A DNA stretch of 46,427 nt from Clostridia bacterium (GTDB taxonomy: Bacteria > Bacillota > Clostridia > Christensenellales > Aristaeellaceae): positions 1 to 46,427 of the forward strand of contig JAFSCW010000066.1 in NCBI GenBank assembly GCA_017436605.1, given 5' to 3'. Positions 24,448-32,761 of the stretch are shown piece by piece. The position numbers and the translations under genes were made by a program. The first letter of the stretch is position 1, and each line of letters begins with the position of its first letter. The notes below the pieces were generated by a model. That model was not told the origin of the DNA and searched no databases. It was given only the letters and a program-made list of their open reading frames with translations.

Positions 24448-25575
24448 TTACGCCTTCGCCCACCAGAGCTTCGCGTCGGTTCCGCGCAGCTTGCACAGCG
24501 CCTCCACGAAGAAGTAATCGCCGTAAAGGATGTTGATGTGCCTGCCCGCGCCGTCGTCATGATAGGACGCCGTGCACTTTTGCAGGATGCCGATCTGCTC
24601 GTCCGTCCAGTCGGCGCAAAGATCATTGAGCGCGCGCAGGAGCTTCATTGCCGCCGCGCGGCAGGCTTCCGCCTCTTCACCGCCGACGAGCTGAGAAAGC
24701 TCCAGCAGGCCGCAGGCCGCGCACGCGCCTGCGATGTTGTCAATGCGCTCCTCGCCCTCCGGCTGGCAGAAGTCGCTGTCCGTCAGGCCGTCCTCGCGGA
24801 TATGGCTGATGAAGTACTTCGCGCAATTGCGCGCGATGTTCAGGTATTTCTCCTCGCCCGTGTTGATCGCGCTGAGCGTGAAGCCATACAGCGCCCAGGC
24901 CTGACCGCGGCTCCAGGAGGAGCCGACGCAGTAACCCTGACCCGCCGGGCGGTCGATCACCCTGCCGGTCTCCGGATCGAAGATGCAGATGTGGCAGCTG
25001 CTGCCGTCCTCGCGCAGGAATTCGCGGATCGTCGTATCGGCGTGAATCCGCGCGATCTTCCCGAAGCGCGGGTCGCCGGTCTGCTCGCTCGCCCAGTAGA
25101 GGATCGAGAGGTTCATCATGCAGTCGATGATCGCATAGCCCGCGCGCTCGCGATGCGGCCAGGCGCGGATAAAACCCTCGGGGTTGAAGCGCCCGGCGAG
25201 GATCGTCGCCGCGTGCAGCGTATCGGTCTGCGCCTGCCTGTCTCCCGTCAGCCTGTAATGCGCGCCGCAGGAAAGCAGATACATGAAGCCCACGTCGTGG
25301 TTGAGCAGATCGAAGGCGCGCAGTTCGTCCGTCAGCAGCTTCTCCACGCGCAGCGCCTCGGTTTTATAGATCTCCTCGCCCGTCGCCTTGTACATCTGCC
25401 ACATCATGCCCGGCCAGAAGCCGCCCGTCCACCAGCTGTTGCCGTCAAACGGAGAGGGCAGGTACTTGTCTCCCTTGCCGATATAGGGAATAATCCCCTG
25501 CTCCGCCGCGATCTTTGCGCCCCGCGCAAGCTTTTCCCGCGCGCGTTCAAAAGCGGTATCCACCCATTTTTCCAT
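24448..25575 (-). CDS. GH88 unsaturated uronyl hydrolase
   Basis: A 375-aa cytoplasmic glycoside hydrolase of family 88. It would release the 4,5-unsaturated uronate left at the non-reducing end after lyase cleavage of glycosaminoglycan- or similar polyuronate. The alpha/alpha barrel pattern is complete. LNHDVGFMY places Asp94 and AIIDCMMNL places Asp151, matching the two essential Asp residues (Asp88 and Asp149 in the Bacillus enzyme). It has no signal peptide, so it acts inside the cell. GGAGG precedes the ATG. Its start is 3 bp from the end of the DUF2264 gene. Confidence 0.92.
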   Translation of the reverse strand: MEKWVDTAFERAREKLARGAKIAAEQGIIPYIGKGDKYLPSPFDGNSWWTGGFWPGMMWQMYKATGEEIYKTEALRVEKLLTDELRAFDLLNHDVGFMYLLSCGAHYRLTGDRQAQTDTLHAATILAGRFNPEGFIRAWPHRERAGYAIIDCMMNLSILYWASEQTGDPRFGKIARIHADTTIREFLREDGSSCHICIFDPETGRVIDRPAGQGYCVGSSWSRGQAWALYGFTLSAINTGEEKYLNIARNCAKYFISHIREDGLTDSDFCQPEGEERIDNIAGACAACGLLELSQLVGGEEAEACRAAAMKLLRALNDLCADWTDEQIGILQKCTASYHDDGAGRHINILYGDYFFVEALCKLRGTDAKLWWAKA

Positions 25576-25578
25576 CGC

Positions 25579-27342
25579 TTATTCCTCCGTATGTTCAAGC
25601 AGCGCGCGTCCTCCGGTGACCGTGCCCAGTACGGCGCTCCGGAGCAGATGCCTGCCCGGGGCAAGCACCGCCGTCATCGTCGGCAGGAGCGTGCGCGGCG
25701 TCATCAGGTTCGTGTTCGGCTCAGGGATCACGACGACGCCGGATTCATATCCGGCAAGGTTCCTGACCGCGCTCACGCCCCAGGGCGCGATGACCGCGGC
25801 GCACTCCGCTGTTTCGATCGTCTCGGTTTCCCCGTTTCTTCCGCGGGCGATGGCGAAGCCGCCCTCCGCCGCGTGCAGCTCACGGTCGGTCTCGATTTCG
25901 TGCTCGCGGATGTGCCATTCGCCCTTCGGCGTGATCGTCGTCGTGACCTTCACCCCGGCAAACGGCCGCCAGACCGAAACGACACAGTCCTCTCTGACCT
26001 CATATTCCTCGCAGCCATAGCGCGGATGATAGGTCAGCCCATCCTCGGAGAGAGCGAGCATGTTGTCGAATGCGCCGTCCTTGAGCAGCTTCTGCGCCTT
26101 GCAGACGGAGAAGCCGAACCGCGTGGAATAAACAAATTTCTCATACTTCGCCTCGTCGTGGCTGTGCTCCCTGGCGCGGTTGCCCGCCGGATAGGCCATG
26201 ACGTGGCTGCCGTCTTCGCTCCTTTGCACGAGCATGCGCATGTGGATCTGGCGCGTCAGCAGCGGCGTGACGTGCGGCTTTTCCTCCGCCTGCCAGAAGG
26301 GATGCTCCTGCGGCAGGGCGAGAACCGCGAACGCCTTCATCGCCCAATACGGCGAGCCGGGCGCGTTGTAGCCCTCGGCCATGTGCAGATTCGGATAGCC
26401 GTAGCCAATGGTCAGCACGCCGTCGCGGGTGAAGATGGGCTTTGCAAACCAGCTGCGCATGTTGCCCAGCAGCAGATGCTTCATCACACCGTAATCGACC
26501 GCTTCCGTTTCGGCCTCCGCCAGCGCCTGCGCCGCATAGAACGCGCCCTGCGCGAAGCGATAGGTCAGGCTCCGGCCATAGGGCAGGGCCTCGCAGCTGC
26601 TGTCGAACCAGCAGGCGAAGTCCGGCGCCATGAGCTTTGCGCGCGCGATGTATGCCGCGCTGCGCGCCGGGTCGCGCTCCCGCATGACCTTCGCATAGAC
26701 CAGGCCATAGAAATGGAACGCCCACATGGTGTAGTATTCGCGCTGATTGAAGTAATCGAAATACCAGCCGTCGCCCTCGTCATGCTCCTCGATCATCGCA
26801 AAATCCTTCTGCATGCGCGCCTCGTCATGCGGCAGGCCGCAGACGATGAAGCCCATGTTCACCAGCACGCGGAAGAACGTCCAGTTGTTCTTGGGCATGT
26901 CGTGGTGGTTGATCTGCTCGAGCCAGCGATAGAGGTTCCGCTGCGCCTCCTGCGGCAGGGAGAAGAAGAATTCCTGCGGCGCCAGCGCCATGCCCATGCC
27001 GAAGACCGCCATCTCCACCAGCCGCTGATCGTAGTCCTCGACCTCGCCCCAATACTCGGGATGGTTGGGATCGACGCCGTTGATGATGCCTGTTTTCCAT
27101 TCCTGCCAGATCGGCAGAACGCCCTCGCAGCCGCCGGCGAGCATCGGAACGATCGCCCAGAGCGGGCGGGCAAACGCCTCCATCTCGGCGATGTCCTCGT
27201 GGTACACCGCGCCGGTATCGCCCAGATTCAGCCGCGCGCGCCCCTCGCTGAGCAGCGGCACAAGCGGCTCGATCAGCTGAATTGCCGCGCGTTCGACGTC
27301 CGCGCGCGTGCGCAGCGGATTATGCTTTACACAGTTGCCCAT
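25579..27342 (-). CDS. DUF2264 domain protein of polysaccharide locus
   Basis: A 587-aa protein whose N-terminal two-thirds fit DUF2264, with FARPLWAIVPML, INGVDPNHPEYWGEVEDYDQ, KNNWTFFRVLVNMGF and YTMWAFHFYGLVYAKV. The C-terminal part is beta-rich. There is no signal peptide. Family members are alpha-toroid-like proteins, typically next to polysaccharide lyases or hydrolases in utilisation loci. Some may cleave uronate-rich oligosaccharides, but the activity here is not established. AAGGAG precedes the ATG, and gaps to both neighbours are 3-4 bp, so translation is probably coupled. Confidence 0.85.
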   Translation of the reverse strand: MGNCVKHNPLRTRADVERAAIQLIEPLVPLLSEGRARLNLGDTGAVYHEDIAEMEAFARPLWAIVPMLAGGCEGVLPIWQEWKTGIINGVDPNHPEYWGEVEDYDQRLVEMAVFGMGMALAPQEFFFSLPQEAQRNLYRWLEQINHHDMPKNNWTFFRVLVNMGFIVCGLPHDEARMQKDFAMIEEHDEGDGWYFDYFNQREYYTMWAFHFYGLVYAKVMRERDPARSAAYIARAKLMAPDFACWFDSSCEALPYGRSLTYRFAQGAFYAAQALAEAETEAVDYGVMKHLLLGNMRSWFAKPIFTRDGVLTIGYGYPNLHMAEGYNAPGSPYWAMKAFAVLALPQEHPFWQAEEKPHVTPLLTRQIHMRMLVQRSEDGSHVMAYPAGNRAREHSHDEAKYEKFVYSTRFGFSVCKAQKLLKDGAFDNMLALSEDGLTYHPRYGCEEYEVREDCVVSVWRPFAGVKVTTTITPKGEWHIREHEIETDRELHAAEGGFAIARGRNGETETIETAECAAVIAPWGVSAVRNLAGYESGVVVIPEPNTNLMTPRTLLPTMTAVLAPGRHLLRSAVLGTVTGGRALLEHTEE

Positions 27343-27346
27343 GTTC

Positions 27347-29173
27347 TCATCTCCTTGCGATCGTAAAAATTCGGCTGTGGCGTCTGTCCGGCTTTGCCGT
27401 AAGCGTCAGCCGCCAGATGCTGCCCGGGAAATTGCGCGCCATGCGCGCATCTGTCACAGGCATCTCCTCGCAGGCAGCGCTCAGATCAGCGTCAAACCAA
27501 AGATCCAGCGTGCCCAGATGCGCGCAGCCGGCCTCAAGATCGGGCCTGTCGCGCAGCATGAAGACCCAGACGACGTCCCTGTCCTCCGCCAAAGCGATTT
27601 CGTCCGTCAGGCGGACGGCGCCATCCTCCATGCGCAGCGCGCGCACAAAGGATTGAGCGCCCGCCGCATCGGGATATGCGCCGGCGATCTCCATCCGCGC
27701 GCCCGTTTCATCCGCCTGCACATCCCGCGCGGCATACGCCTGACCGGCGCATTGCTCAGCGCCGCCCAGCAGCGGGATATTATGGTTTCGCGCCCGGGTA
27801 TTGTCCAGCGTATAGCGATCCGGGCCGAAGGTGACTGCGGTGTAGATCTTGTTGCCCATGTCGATGATCTGCGGCCTGCCGCCGTCATAGACGACGAAGC
27901 TGCCGACATCGTTGTGGTTGTGGCTCTCGCCGTTGTGTCCGCCCTTCATCGCGGCGATCAGACCGCCGCGCCGCCAGACAAACACCTGCAGATCCGGGAA
28001 CGCCTCGAATGCCGCATGTTCCGGTTCGCGCGTGCCCTCGGGAATCTGCGCAAAGAGCCGGAGCAGCGTCCTGTGCATCTGCGGCGTGTCGACAGGCCGC
28101 GCCGGCGGATTGCATTTCATGTCCTGCGCATGCAGCCATGCGCCCAGCGCGGCGAGCGCTGCGTTTTCCGTGCGCATGCCGTAGCGCCAGATGCGCTCGC
28201 CGTCCATCCGCGGCATCGCGTCGCAGTCCGCGAAGTTCAGGAAATACGCGCCGATCAGATGCGCGCGCAGCGGGAATTCGCCAATCGCGCGGATATGCGG
28301 CTCATGATAGAAGGAGACCCTGCCCTCCGTGGCGAGGTAAACGCTCTCCAGACAATCCAGCAGCGACGCGCCGGCCATGTTGAAATAGCCCGCGCCCTCG
28401 TCGCAGCCGCCGTCGGCGGGCATGATAGCGAGATAGCTGTCCAGCATGCGCATGGCGCGTGCGACGATCTCCGCGCGCCGGGTTTCGTCGCGCTCCAGCA
28501 AAAGCGCCGTGTCAATCACGTTGGAGAGGATCCACGGCGTCCAGTTGTTCACATCCCGGCGGATCATGCCCATCCACCAGAAATCGTCATGCGTCATGAA
28601 GGGATGCAGCACCCTGCGCTCGATCTCCCGGCGGACGCGCCGCGCGAGAAGCGGGCTGACGCCGTCGAGCTTATCCCCCAGCAGATACAGCGTGTCCGCC
28701 AGCGCCGCGCAGGTCTGCGCCGAGAATAGATCAACATACGGATTCTCCGTATCCGGCAGGGGGCGCTTGTTCATCGGCGCGGCGCCCGGATGATCGCTGC
28801 CGTTGTGCGCGGAAATAACCCATGTGCTCTCCTCGCAGATGCACCACAGGCCGTCGATCACCGCATCGAGATAGCCGCCGTCGTCCTGCACGCATTCCGC
28901 CAGCACCGCGCCAATCAGCTTTCGCCTGCGCTCGAAGTACGGTTCTTCATACGCCATCCGGCTTCCATTGCGCGAAAACGCGAGGAACTGCGTCGCGGTC
29001 AGCATCGGATAGCCCGCTTTGGCCTCCTCGCCCCAGGCAAGCAGCGCCCCGCGCTTTTCCTCGCTGAGAGAATTCCAGATGTCGCGCTCCTGTCGGCGCG
29101 GGAAGGGACGATACCCTTCCCGCGGCAGAAGCATGCTTTTCAGATCATGTTCATTCAGATACGCGCCAAACAT
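27347..29173 (-). CDS. Heparinase II/III-family polysaccharide lyase
   Basis: A 608-aa protein with an N-terminal alpha/alpha toroid and a C-terminal beta-sandwich. The heparinase II/III signature ESHNHNDVGSFVVYDGGRPQ lies near residue 415-435. The toroid carries NNWTPWILSNVID and GCDEGAGYF. The reaction would be beta-elimination of a uronic-acid polymer or oligosaccharide, giving unsaturated ends for the GH88 enzyme. There is no signal peptide, so it is predicted to be cytoplasmic, acting on imported oligosaccharides. GGAGG lies before the ATG at 29173. The exact polysaccharide (heparin-like, alginate-like or other) cannot be told from sequence alone. Confidence 0.88.
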   Translation of the reverse strand: MFGAYLNEHDLKSMLLPREGYRPFPRRQERDIWNSLSEEKRGALLAWGEEAKAGYPMLTATQFLAFSRNGSRMAYEEPYFERRRKLIGAVLAECVQDDGGYLDAVIDGLWCICEESTWVISAHNGSDHPGAAPMNKRPLPDTENPYVDLFSAQTCAALADTLYLLGDKLDGVSPLLARRVRREIERRVLHPFMTHDDFWWMGMIRRDVNNWTPWILSNVIDTALLLERDETRRAEIVARAMRMLDSYLAIMPADGGCDEGAGYFNMAGASLLDCLESVYLATEGRVSFYHEPHIRAIGEFPLRAHLIGAYFLNFADCDAMPRMDGERIWRYGMRTENAALAALGAWLHAQDMKCNPPARPVDTPQMHRTLLRLFAQIPEGTREPEHAAFEAFPDLQVFVWRRGGLIAAMKGGHNGESHNHNDVGSFVVYDGGRPQIIDMGNKIYTAVTFGPDRYTLDNTRARNHNIPLLGGAEQCAGQAYAARDVQADETGARMEIAGAYPDAAGAQSFVRALRMEDGAVRLTDEIALAEDRDVVWVFMLRDRPDLEAGCAHLGTLDLWFDADLSAACEEMPVTDARMARNFPGSIWRLTLTAKPDRRHSRIFTIARR

Positions 29174-29207
29174 GCCGCTTCCTCCTTATGGGCGGAGCGT
29201 TCAGACC

Positions 29208-30062
29208 TTAGCCCTTCATACCGGTGGTCGCAATGCCCTCGATAAAGTAGCGCTGCAGGAACAGGAACACGACGGCAACCGGAATCAGCGAGCACAGAGA
29301 AGCCGCCATGATCAGGTTATAGTCGGCGGAATACGCCTGAATGAAGCGGCGCAGGCCGACCTGAATCGTCTTGTTCAGGTCCGTGGTCAGGTAGATCATC
29401 GGGCCCATGTAGTCGTTCCAGGTGTTGACGAACGTGAAGATGCACAGCGTCGCAATCGCCGGCTTGGCCAGCGGCAGGATGATGCGCGCCCAGATGCCGT
29501 ATTCGGACAGGCCGTCGATGCGAGCCGCCTCGCTCAGGTCGTTGGGGATGCCCAGATAGAACTGGCGCATCAGGAACACGCCGAAGGCCGAGAAGCTCTG
29601 CAGCACCACCAGCGCCCAGATCGTATCATACAGACCGATGGAGCGCATCATGATGAACTGCGGCACCATGTACACCTGCCACGGCACAGCGATGGTGCCG
29701 ATGTAGCACATAAAGAGGAAATCGCGGCCGCGGAACTGCATCTTCGCAAAGGCATACGCCGCGAAGGAGGACGTCAGGATCTGCATGAAGGTGACGATGA
29801 TCGCCACGGCCGTGGTGTTCTTGAAATACGCCAGCAGCGGCACGCGCTCCCAGATCTTGAGGTAGTTGTCCCAGTGGAATTCCGAGGGAATCCACTTCAT
29901 CGGAATGGAGAATACGTCGATGCTCGTCTTGAGCGACGAGGAAATCATCCAGACGAAGGGGATCAGCGCGATGACCGTGAAGGCGATCAGCACGCCGTAT
30001 TTGGCGGCGGTCAGCGCGATCGCACGCGTATCCGAATGTTTGGTCTTCTTCGCATCAGTCAT
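29208..30062 (-). CDS. Carbohydrate ABC transporter permease (MalG-like)
   Basis: A 284-aa inner-membrane protein with six predicted helices. The EAA loop reads EAARIDGLSEYGIWARIILP at about 185-205, where a transporter ATPase docks. It follows the MalF-like permease by 15 bp. Together with it and the binding protein it would import oligosaccharides. No ATPase gene is in the window, so a shared MsmK-type ATPase elsewhere is expected. Confidence 0.94.
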   Translation of the reverse strand: MTDAKKTKHSDTRAIALTAAKYGVLIAFTVIALIPFVWMISSSLKTSIDVFSIPMKWIPSEFHWDNYLKIWERVPLLAYFKNTTAVAIIVTFMQILTSSFAAYAFAKMQFRGRDFLFMCYIGTIAVPWQVYMVPQFIMMRSIGLYDTIWALVVLQSFSAFGVFLMRQFYLGIPNDLSEAARIDGLSEYGIWARIILPLAKPAIATLCIFTFVNTWNDYMGPMIYLTTDLNKTIQVGLRRFIQAYSADYNLIMAASLCSLIPVAVVFLFLQRYFIEGIATTGMKG

Positions 30063-30077
30063 GTAACCGCACCTCCC

Positions 30078-31019
30078 TTACATGTAATTGACCCACTTCT
30101 TCTCGCCGCGGAACTGCACGAACGTGACAATCAGCACGATCGCCAGCAGCACCATCGAGACCGCGCTCGCCACGCCATACTGCGCGGAGGTCGCGATATT
30201 CTCGCCGCCGAAGCTCAGCTCGAAGATATAGGTAACCAGCATCTTGGTCGACCTGCCCGGACCGCCCTGCGTCATGATCGCGACGACGTCGTAGATCTTG
30301 AAGCAGGAGATGACCATCATGATCGAACAGAAGAAGGTCGTCGGGGTCAGCATCGGCAGCGTCACCTTGGTGAACTTCTGCCAGCCGTTGGCGCCGTCCA
30401 TGGTCGCCGCCTCGTAAAGCTCCGCCGGCACGCCCTGCAGGCCCGCCAGGTACATGACCATGTAATAGCCCGCGTTGCGCCAGACGGAAACGATGATGAT
30501 CGCCCAGATCGCAAGATCCCTGCTGGACGTCCAGCTCTTTTTCATGTTAAAGCCGACCGCATTGAGGATCTGGTTGACCGGGCCGTTCTTCATCAGCAGG
30601 AAGTTCCAGCAGACGCAGATCGCCACCAGGGAAGCGACATACGGGAAGAAAATGACCGCGCGGAAGAAGCCCGCGCCGCGCACCTTGTTGAGAATCAGCG
30701 CGAGACCGAGCGCGAACACCAGCGTCAGCGGCACGGTCATAGCGGTATAGAAGACGGTATTTTTCAGCGCAATGCCCAGATTGCTCTTGGCAAAGGAGAA
30801 ATCCTTGAAGATCAGCCTGAAATTATCGAGGCCTGCAAAGGTGATGTTCTGTCCGCCGCTCCAGTTCATGAAGGCGAGGACGAACGAGAAAACGACGGGC
30901 ACAAGCGTAAAGATGACGAAGCCGATGAAATTCGGCGCGAGGAACGAATACGCGATCAGCGTATTGCGCTTTTCCAGCGCGCTCATCTTTCTGCGGCTCT
31001 CGCTTTGCGTGCTTGTCAT
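30078..31019 (-). CDS. Carbohydrate ABC transporter permease (MalF-like)
   Basis: A 313-aa membrane protein with a cytoplasmic N-terminus (MTSTQSESRRKMSALEKRN) and six helices. The EAA loop is ELYEAATMDGANGWQKFTKV at about 205-225. The start at 31019 is chosen because a GGAAAGGAAG site lies just upstream. The longer open frame has none. It is the first permease after the binding protein, separated by 195 bp containing a terminator-like hairpin that may reduce permease levels relative to binding protein. Confidence 0.93.
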   Translation of the reverse strand: MTSTQSESRRKMSALEKRNTLIAYSFLAPNFIGFVIFTLVPVVFSFVLAFMNWSGGQNITFAGLDNFRLIFKDFSFAKSNLGIALKNTVFYTAMTVPLTLVFALGLALILNKVRGAGFFRAVIFFPYVASLVAICVCWNFLLMKNGPVNQILNAVGFNMKKSWTSSRDLAIWAIIIVSVWRNAGYYMVMYLAGLQGVPAELYEAATMDGANGWQKFTKVTLPMLTPTTFFCSIMMVISCFKIYDVVAIMTQGGPGRSTKMLVTYIFELSFGGENIATSAQYGVASAVSMVLLAIVLIVTFVQFRGEKKWVNYM

Positions 31020-31172
31020 CAGTTCCACTTCCTTTCCTGCTGCTCTAACGGATACCGGCGCTGCCAGGATCCGCCCCGGCACATTATCGGCGACGCCGCA
31101 ATCCTGCCGGGGCGAAGCTTGTCATTCGCCGCGATGCTTTCTTGATGCCTGTGGTGTTTCTTCTTTAAGGAA

Positions 31173-31202
31173 AAGGGGAAGGCGCCTTGGCACCCTCCCC
31201 TT
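31173..31202 (-). terminator. Intercistronic hairpin after the binding-protein gene
   Basis: On the minus strand AAGGGGA-GG-GCC pairs with GGC-CC-TCCCCTT, about 12 bp past the stop. A T-rich tail follows. It is probably a partial terminator, common between binding-protein and permease genes. Confidence 0.65.
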
Positions 31203-31214
31203 TGATATACCGGA

Positions 31215-32456
31215 TTACTTCACGTACTCGGCAGCGCGCTCCTGCATGGAGGCAATGCCTTCGTCGATCTCGACCTCGCGGGTCATGATGAGAGAGTGCT
31301 CCTCATTGACGATGGTCTTGATCTCGTTGACGCCCTCGCCGATCGGCCATTCGAGGGAGATCGCGGTCGGCAGCAGAGCGCCCGCGCTGATCTCGTCGGT
31401 CGGGAAGCCTTCCGCAGCGGCCATGACGGAAGCGACAGCCTCGCTCACGTACGCCGGACGGGTGCCGGTCTCGGCGATGGCCTTCGCGCCTTCCTCAGAG
31501 CACATCCAGGAAGCGAACTTCCAGGCGGCGTCCTTGTTCGCGCTGGCAGCGCTGATGGCGATGCCGGTCGGGGAACCGAAGGAAGAGCCGGCGGCGACGC
31601 CGTCCAGATGCGGCACGGCGGCGATGCCCCAGTTCATGGAGGCGGTGCCGTCCTTGATGTAGCCGATCAGGGTGGACACGTACCAGTAGCCCATCGGCAT
31701 CATGGCGATGTTGCCCTGCGCGAACGCGCCGGAGTAATGCAGGCCGGAGGCCTTCAGCTCGTCATAAGACATGCAGACGCCTTCGTCTTCGAGCTGCTGA
31801 TACATCTCGTAGAAGTACTTCAGATCGCTGTATTCGCCGTCAGCCAGGGTGTTGACGCCGTCGCAGACAGCCCAGTTCGCAACAGCGGACAGCCAGGTGT
31901 GGTAGTGGGTGCCGTATTCGCCGGTCTTCTCGGCGATCTCGGTCGCCATCGCAGCGTACTGATCCCAGGTCCAGTCGTTGGTCGGATACGCGACGCCGGC
32001 CTTGTCGAACAGGTCCTTGTTGTAGAACATGACCCAGTAGTCCGCGCGGAACGGCAGCGCATACTGCTGGCCGTCAGCGGTGCTGACGTAGCAGGCGTCC
32101 ATGCCGGCGTACTTGGTCAGGTCATAGCCCTCGGCCGCGATCATGTCGTTCATCGGGACGATGAGGCCTTCCTTGGACCAGTTCTGCATATCGGAGAGCT
32201 CCTTGACGCAGTACAGGTCGGTGGTGTCGCCGCCGGCGAGCATGGTGCTGGCCTTGATGTTGTAATCCTGAGACGCCAGATCGACCCACTCGACCTTGAT
32301 GTCCGGATTAGCAGCCTCGAAGCCGTTCTTGATCGCCTCATAATACGGCGTGGTGGTGATGTCCCAGCCGGCGACCTTCAGGGTCGTCTCAGCCATCGCG
32401 GTCGCCATGCAGGCAACCATCAGCACGGCCAGAAGCAGAGCAAACAGTTTCTTCAT
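31215..32456 (-). CDS. ABC transporter sugar-binding protein
   Basis: A 413-aa extracellular protein of the family 1 solute-binding type. The signal peptide MKKLFALLLAVLMVACMATAMA ends near residue 22. The Cys at 16 is a poor lipobox (LMVAC), so lipid anchoring is uncertain. Family segments include NPDIKVEWVDLASQDYNIK, YALPFRADYWVMFYNKDLFD, FAQGNIAMMPMGYWYV and AASANKDAAWKFASWMCSEE. It would capture the oligosaccharide for the two permeases downstream. It is the first gene after the LacI-controlled promoter, and GGAGG precedes the ATG. Confidence 0.93.
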   Translation of the reverse strand: MKKLFALLLAVLMVACMATAMAETTLKVAGWDITTTPYYEAIKNGFEAANPDIKVEWVDLASQDYNIKASTMLAGGDTTDLYCVKELSDMQNWSKEGLIVPMNDMIAAEGYDLTKYAGMDACYVSTADGQQYALPFRADYWVMFYNKDLFDKAGVAYPTNDWTWDQYAAMATEIAEKTGEYGTHYHTWLSAVANWAVCDGVNTLADGEYSDLKYFYEMYQQLEDEGVCMSYDELKASGLHYSGAFAQGNIAMMPMGYWYVSTLIGYIKDGTASMNWGIAAVPHLDGVAAGSSFGSPTGIAISAASANKDAAWKFASWMCSEEGAKAIAETGTRPAYVSEAVASVMAAAEGFPTDEISAGALLPTAISLEWPIGEGVNEIKTIVNEEHSLIMTREVEIDEGIASMQERAAEYVK

Positions 32457-32489
32457 GAGGGTTCCTCCTTTTCGATTTCAGGCTTTAAT

Positions 32490-32505
32490 ATGTTACCGGT
32501 AACAT
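32490..32505. promoter_or_regulatory. LacI-type operator O1
   Basis: A perfect 16-bp palindrome ATGTTACCGGTAACAT lies in the leader of the binding-protein mRNA, about 55 nt past the predicted start site. Its core matches the second site at 32663-32676. Confidence 0.8.
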
Positions 32506-32567
32506 CATGATCATTCCAATCTATTCCTGATCATTTCCGGCACATTTTCAGCCCATTTCTTGACCCC

Positions 32568-32596
32568 ATTATATCCCCCGCCGAAAACACTGTCAA
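32568..32596 (-). promoter_or_regulatory. Consensus promoter of polysaccharide locus
   Basis: On the minus strand TTGACA (32591-32596) and TATAAT (32568-32573) are separated by exactly 17 nt. Both hexamers match the consensus perfectly, so tight repression would be needed when substrate is absent. Confidence 0.85.
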
Positions 32597-32662
32597 GGTT
32601 TTGTGCAGATTTTCTCCGGATTTAGGACAATTAATTATCGTGCAAGAGTTATACATCAAATT

Positions 32663-32676
32663 TGTTATCGGTAACA
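32663..32676. promoter_or_regulatory. LacI-type operator O2
   Basis: TGTTATCGGTAACA is a near-perfect palindrome with the same half-site as O1. Its centre is 172 bp from O1 and it lies just upstream of the -35 of the regulator's own promoter. It could serve in looping or in autoregulation. Confidence 0.75.
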
Positions 32677-32684
32677 TTTTCGTA

Positions 32685-32713
32685 TTGAAAAGGCTTTCTC
32701 CATGTTGTATAAT
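32685..32713 (+). promoter_or_regulatory. Promoter of the LacI-family gene
   Basis: TTGAAA (32685-32690) and TATAAT (32708-32713) are 17 nt apart. The -10 lies inside the open frame upstream of the ATG at 32762, which confirms that this ATG and not the one at 32702 is used. Confidence 0.8.
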
Positions 32714-32761
32714 CAGATTATCAAGCATGCCGCGCTTCCCGCGGCGGAAAGGCCTTCCCCT

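Noticed and set aside
24538..27366. Plus-strand frame of 942 codons
   Set aside because: It is antisense to the GH88 and DUF2264 genes, Arg/Ala/His-rich from high G+C wobble positions, with no start signal.
31215..32456. Lipoprotein signal in the sugar-binding protein
   Set aside because: The LMVAC stretch has Met at the -3 position, a poor lipobox. An ordinary signal peptide ending at AMA fits as well, so lipid anchoring is left open.
32702..32761. Upstream ATG of the LacI-family gene
   Set aside because: The promoter -10 lies at 32708-32713, so the RNA begins after this ATG.
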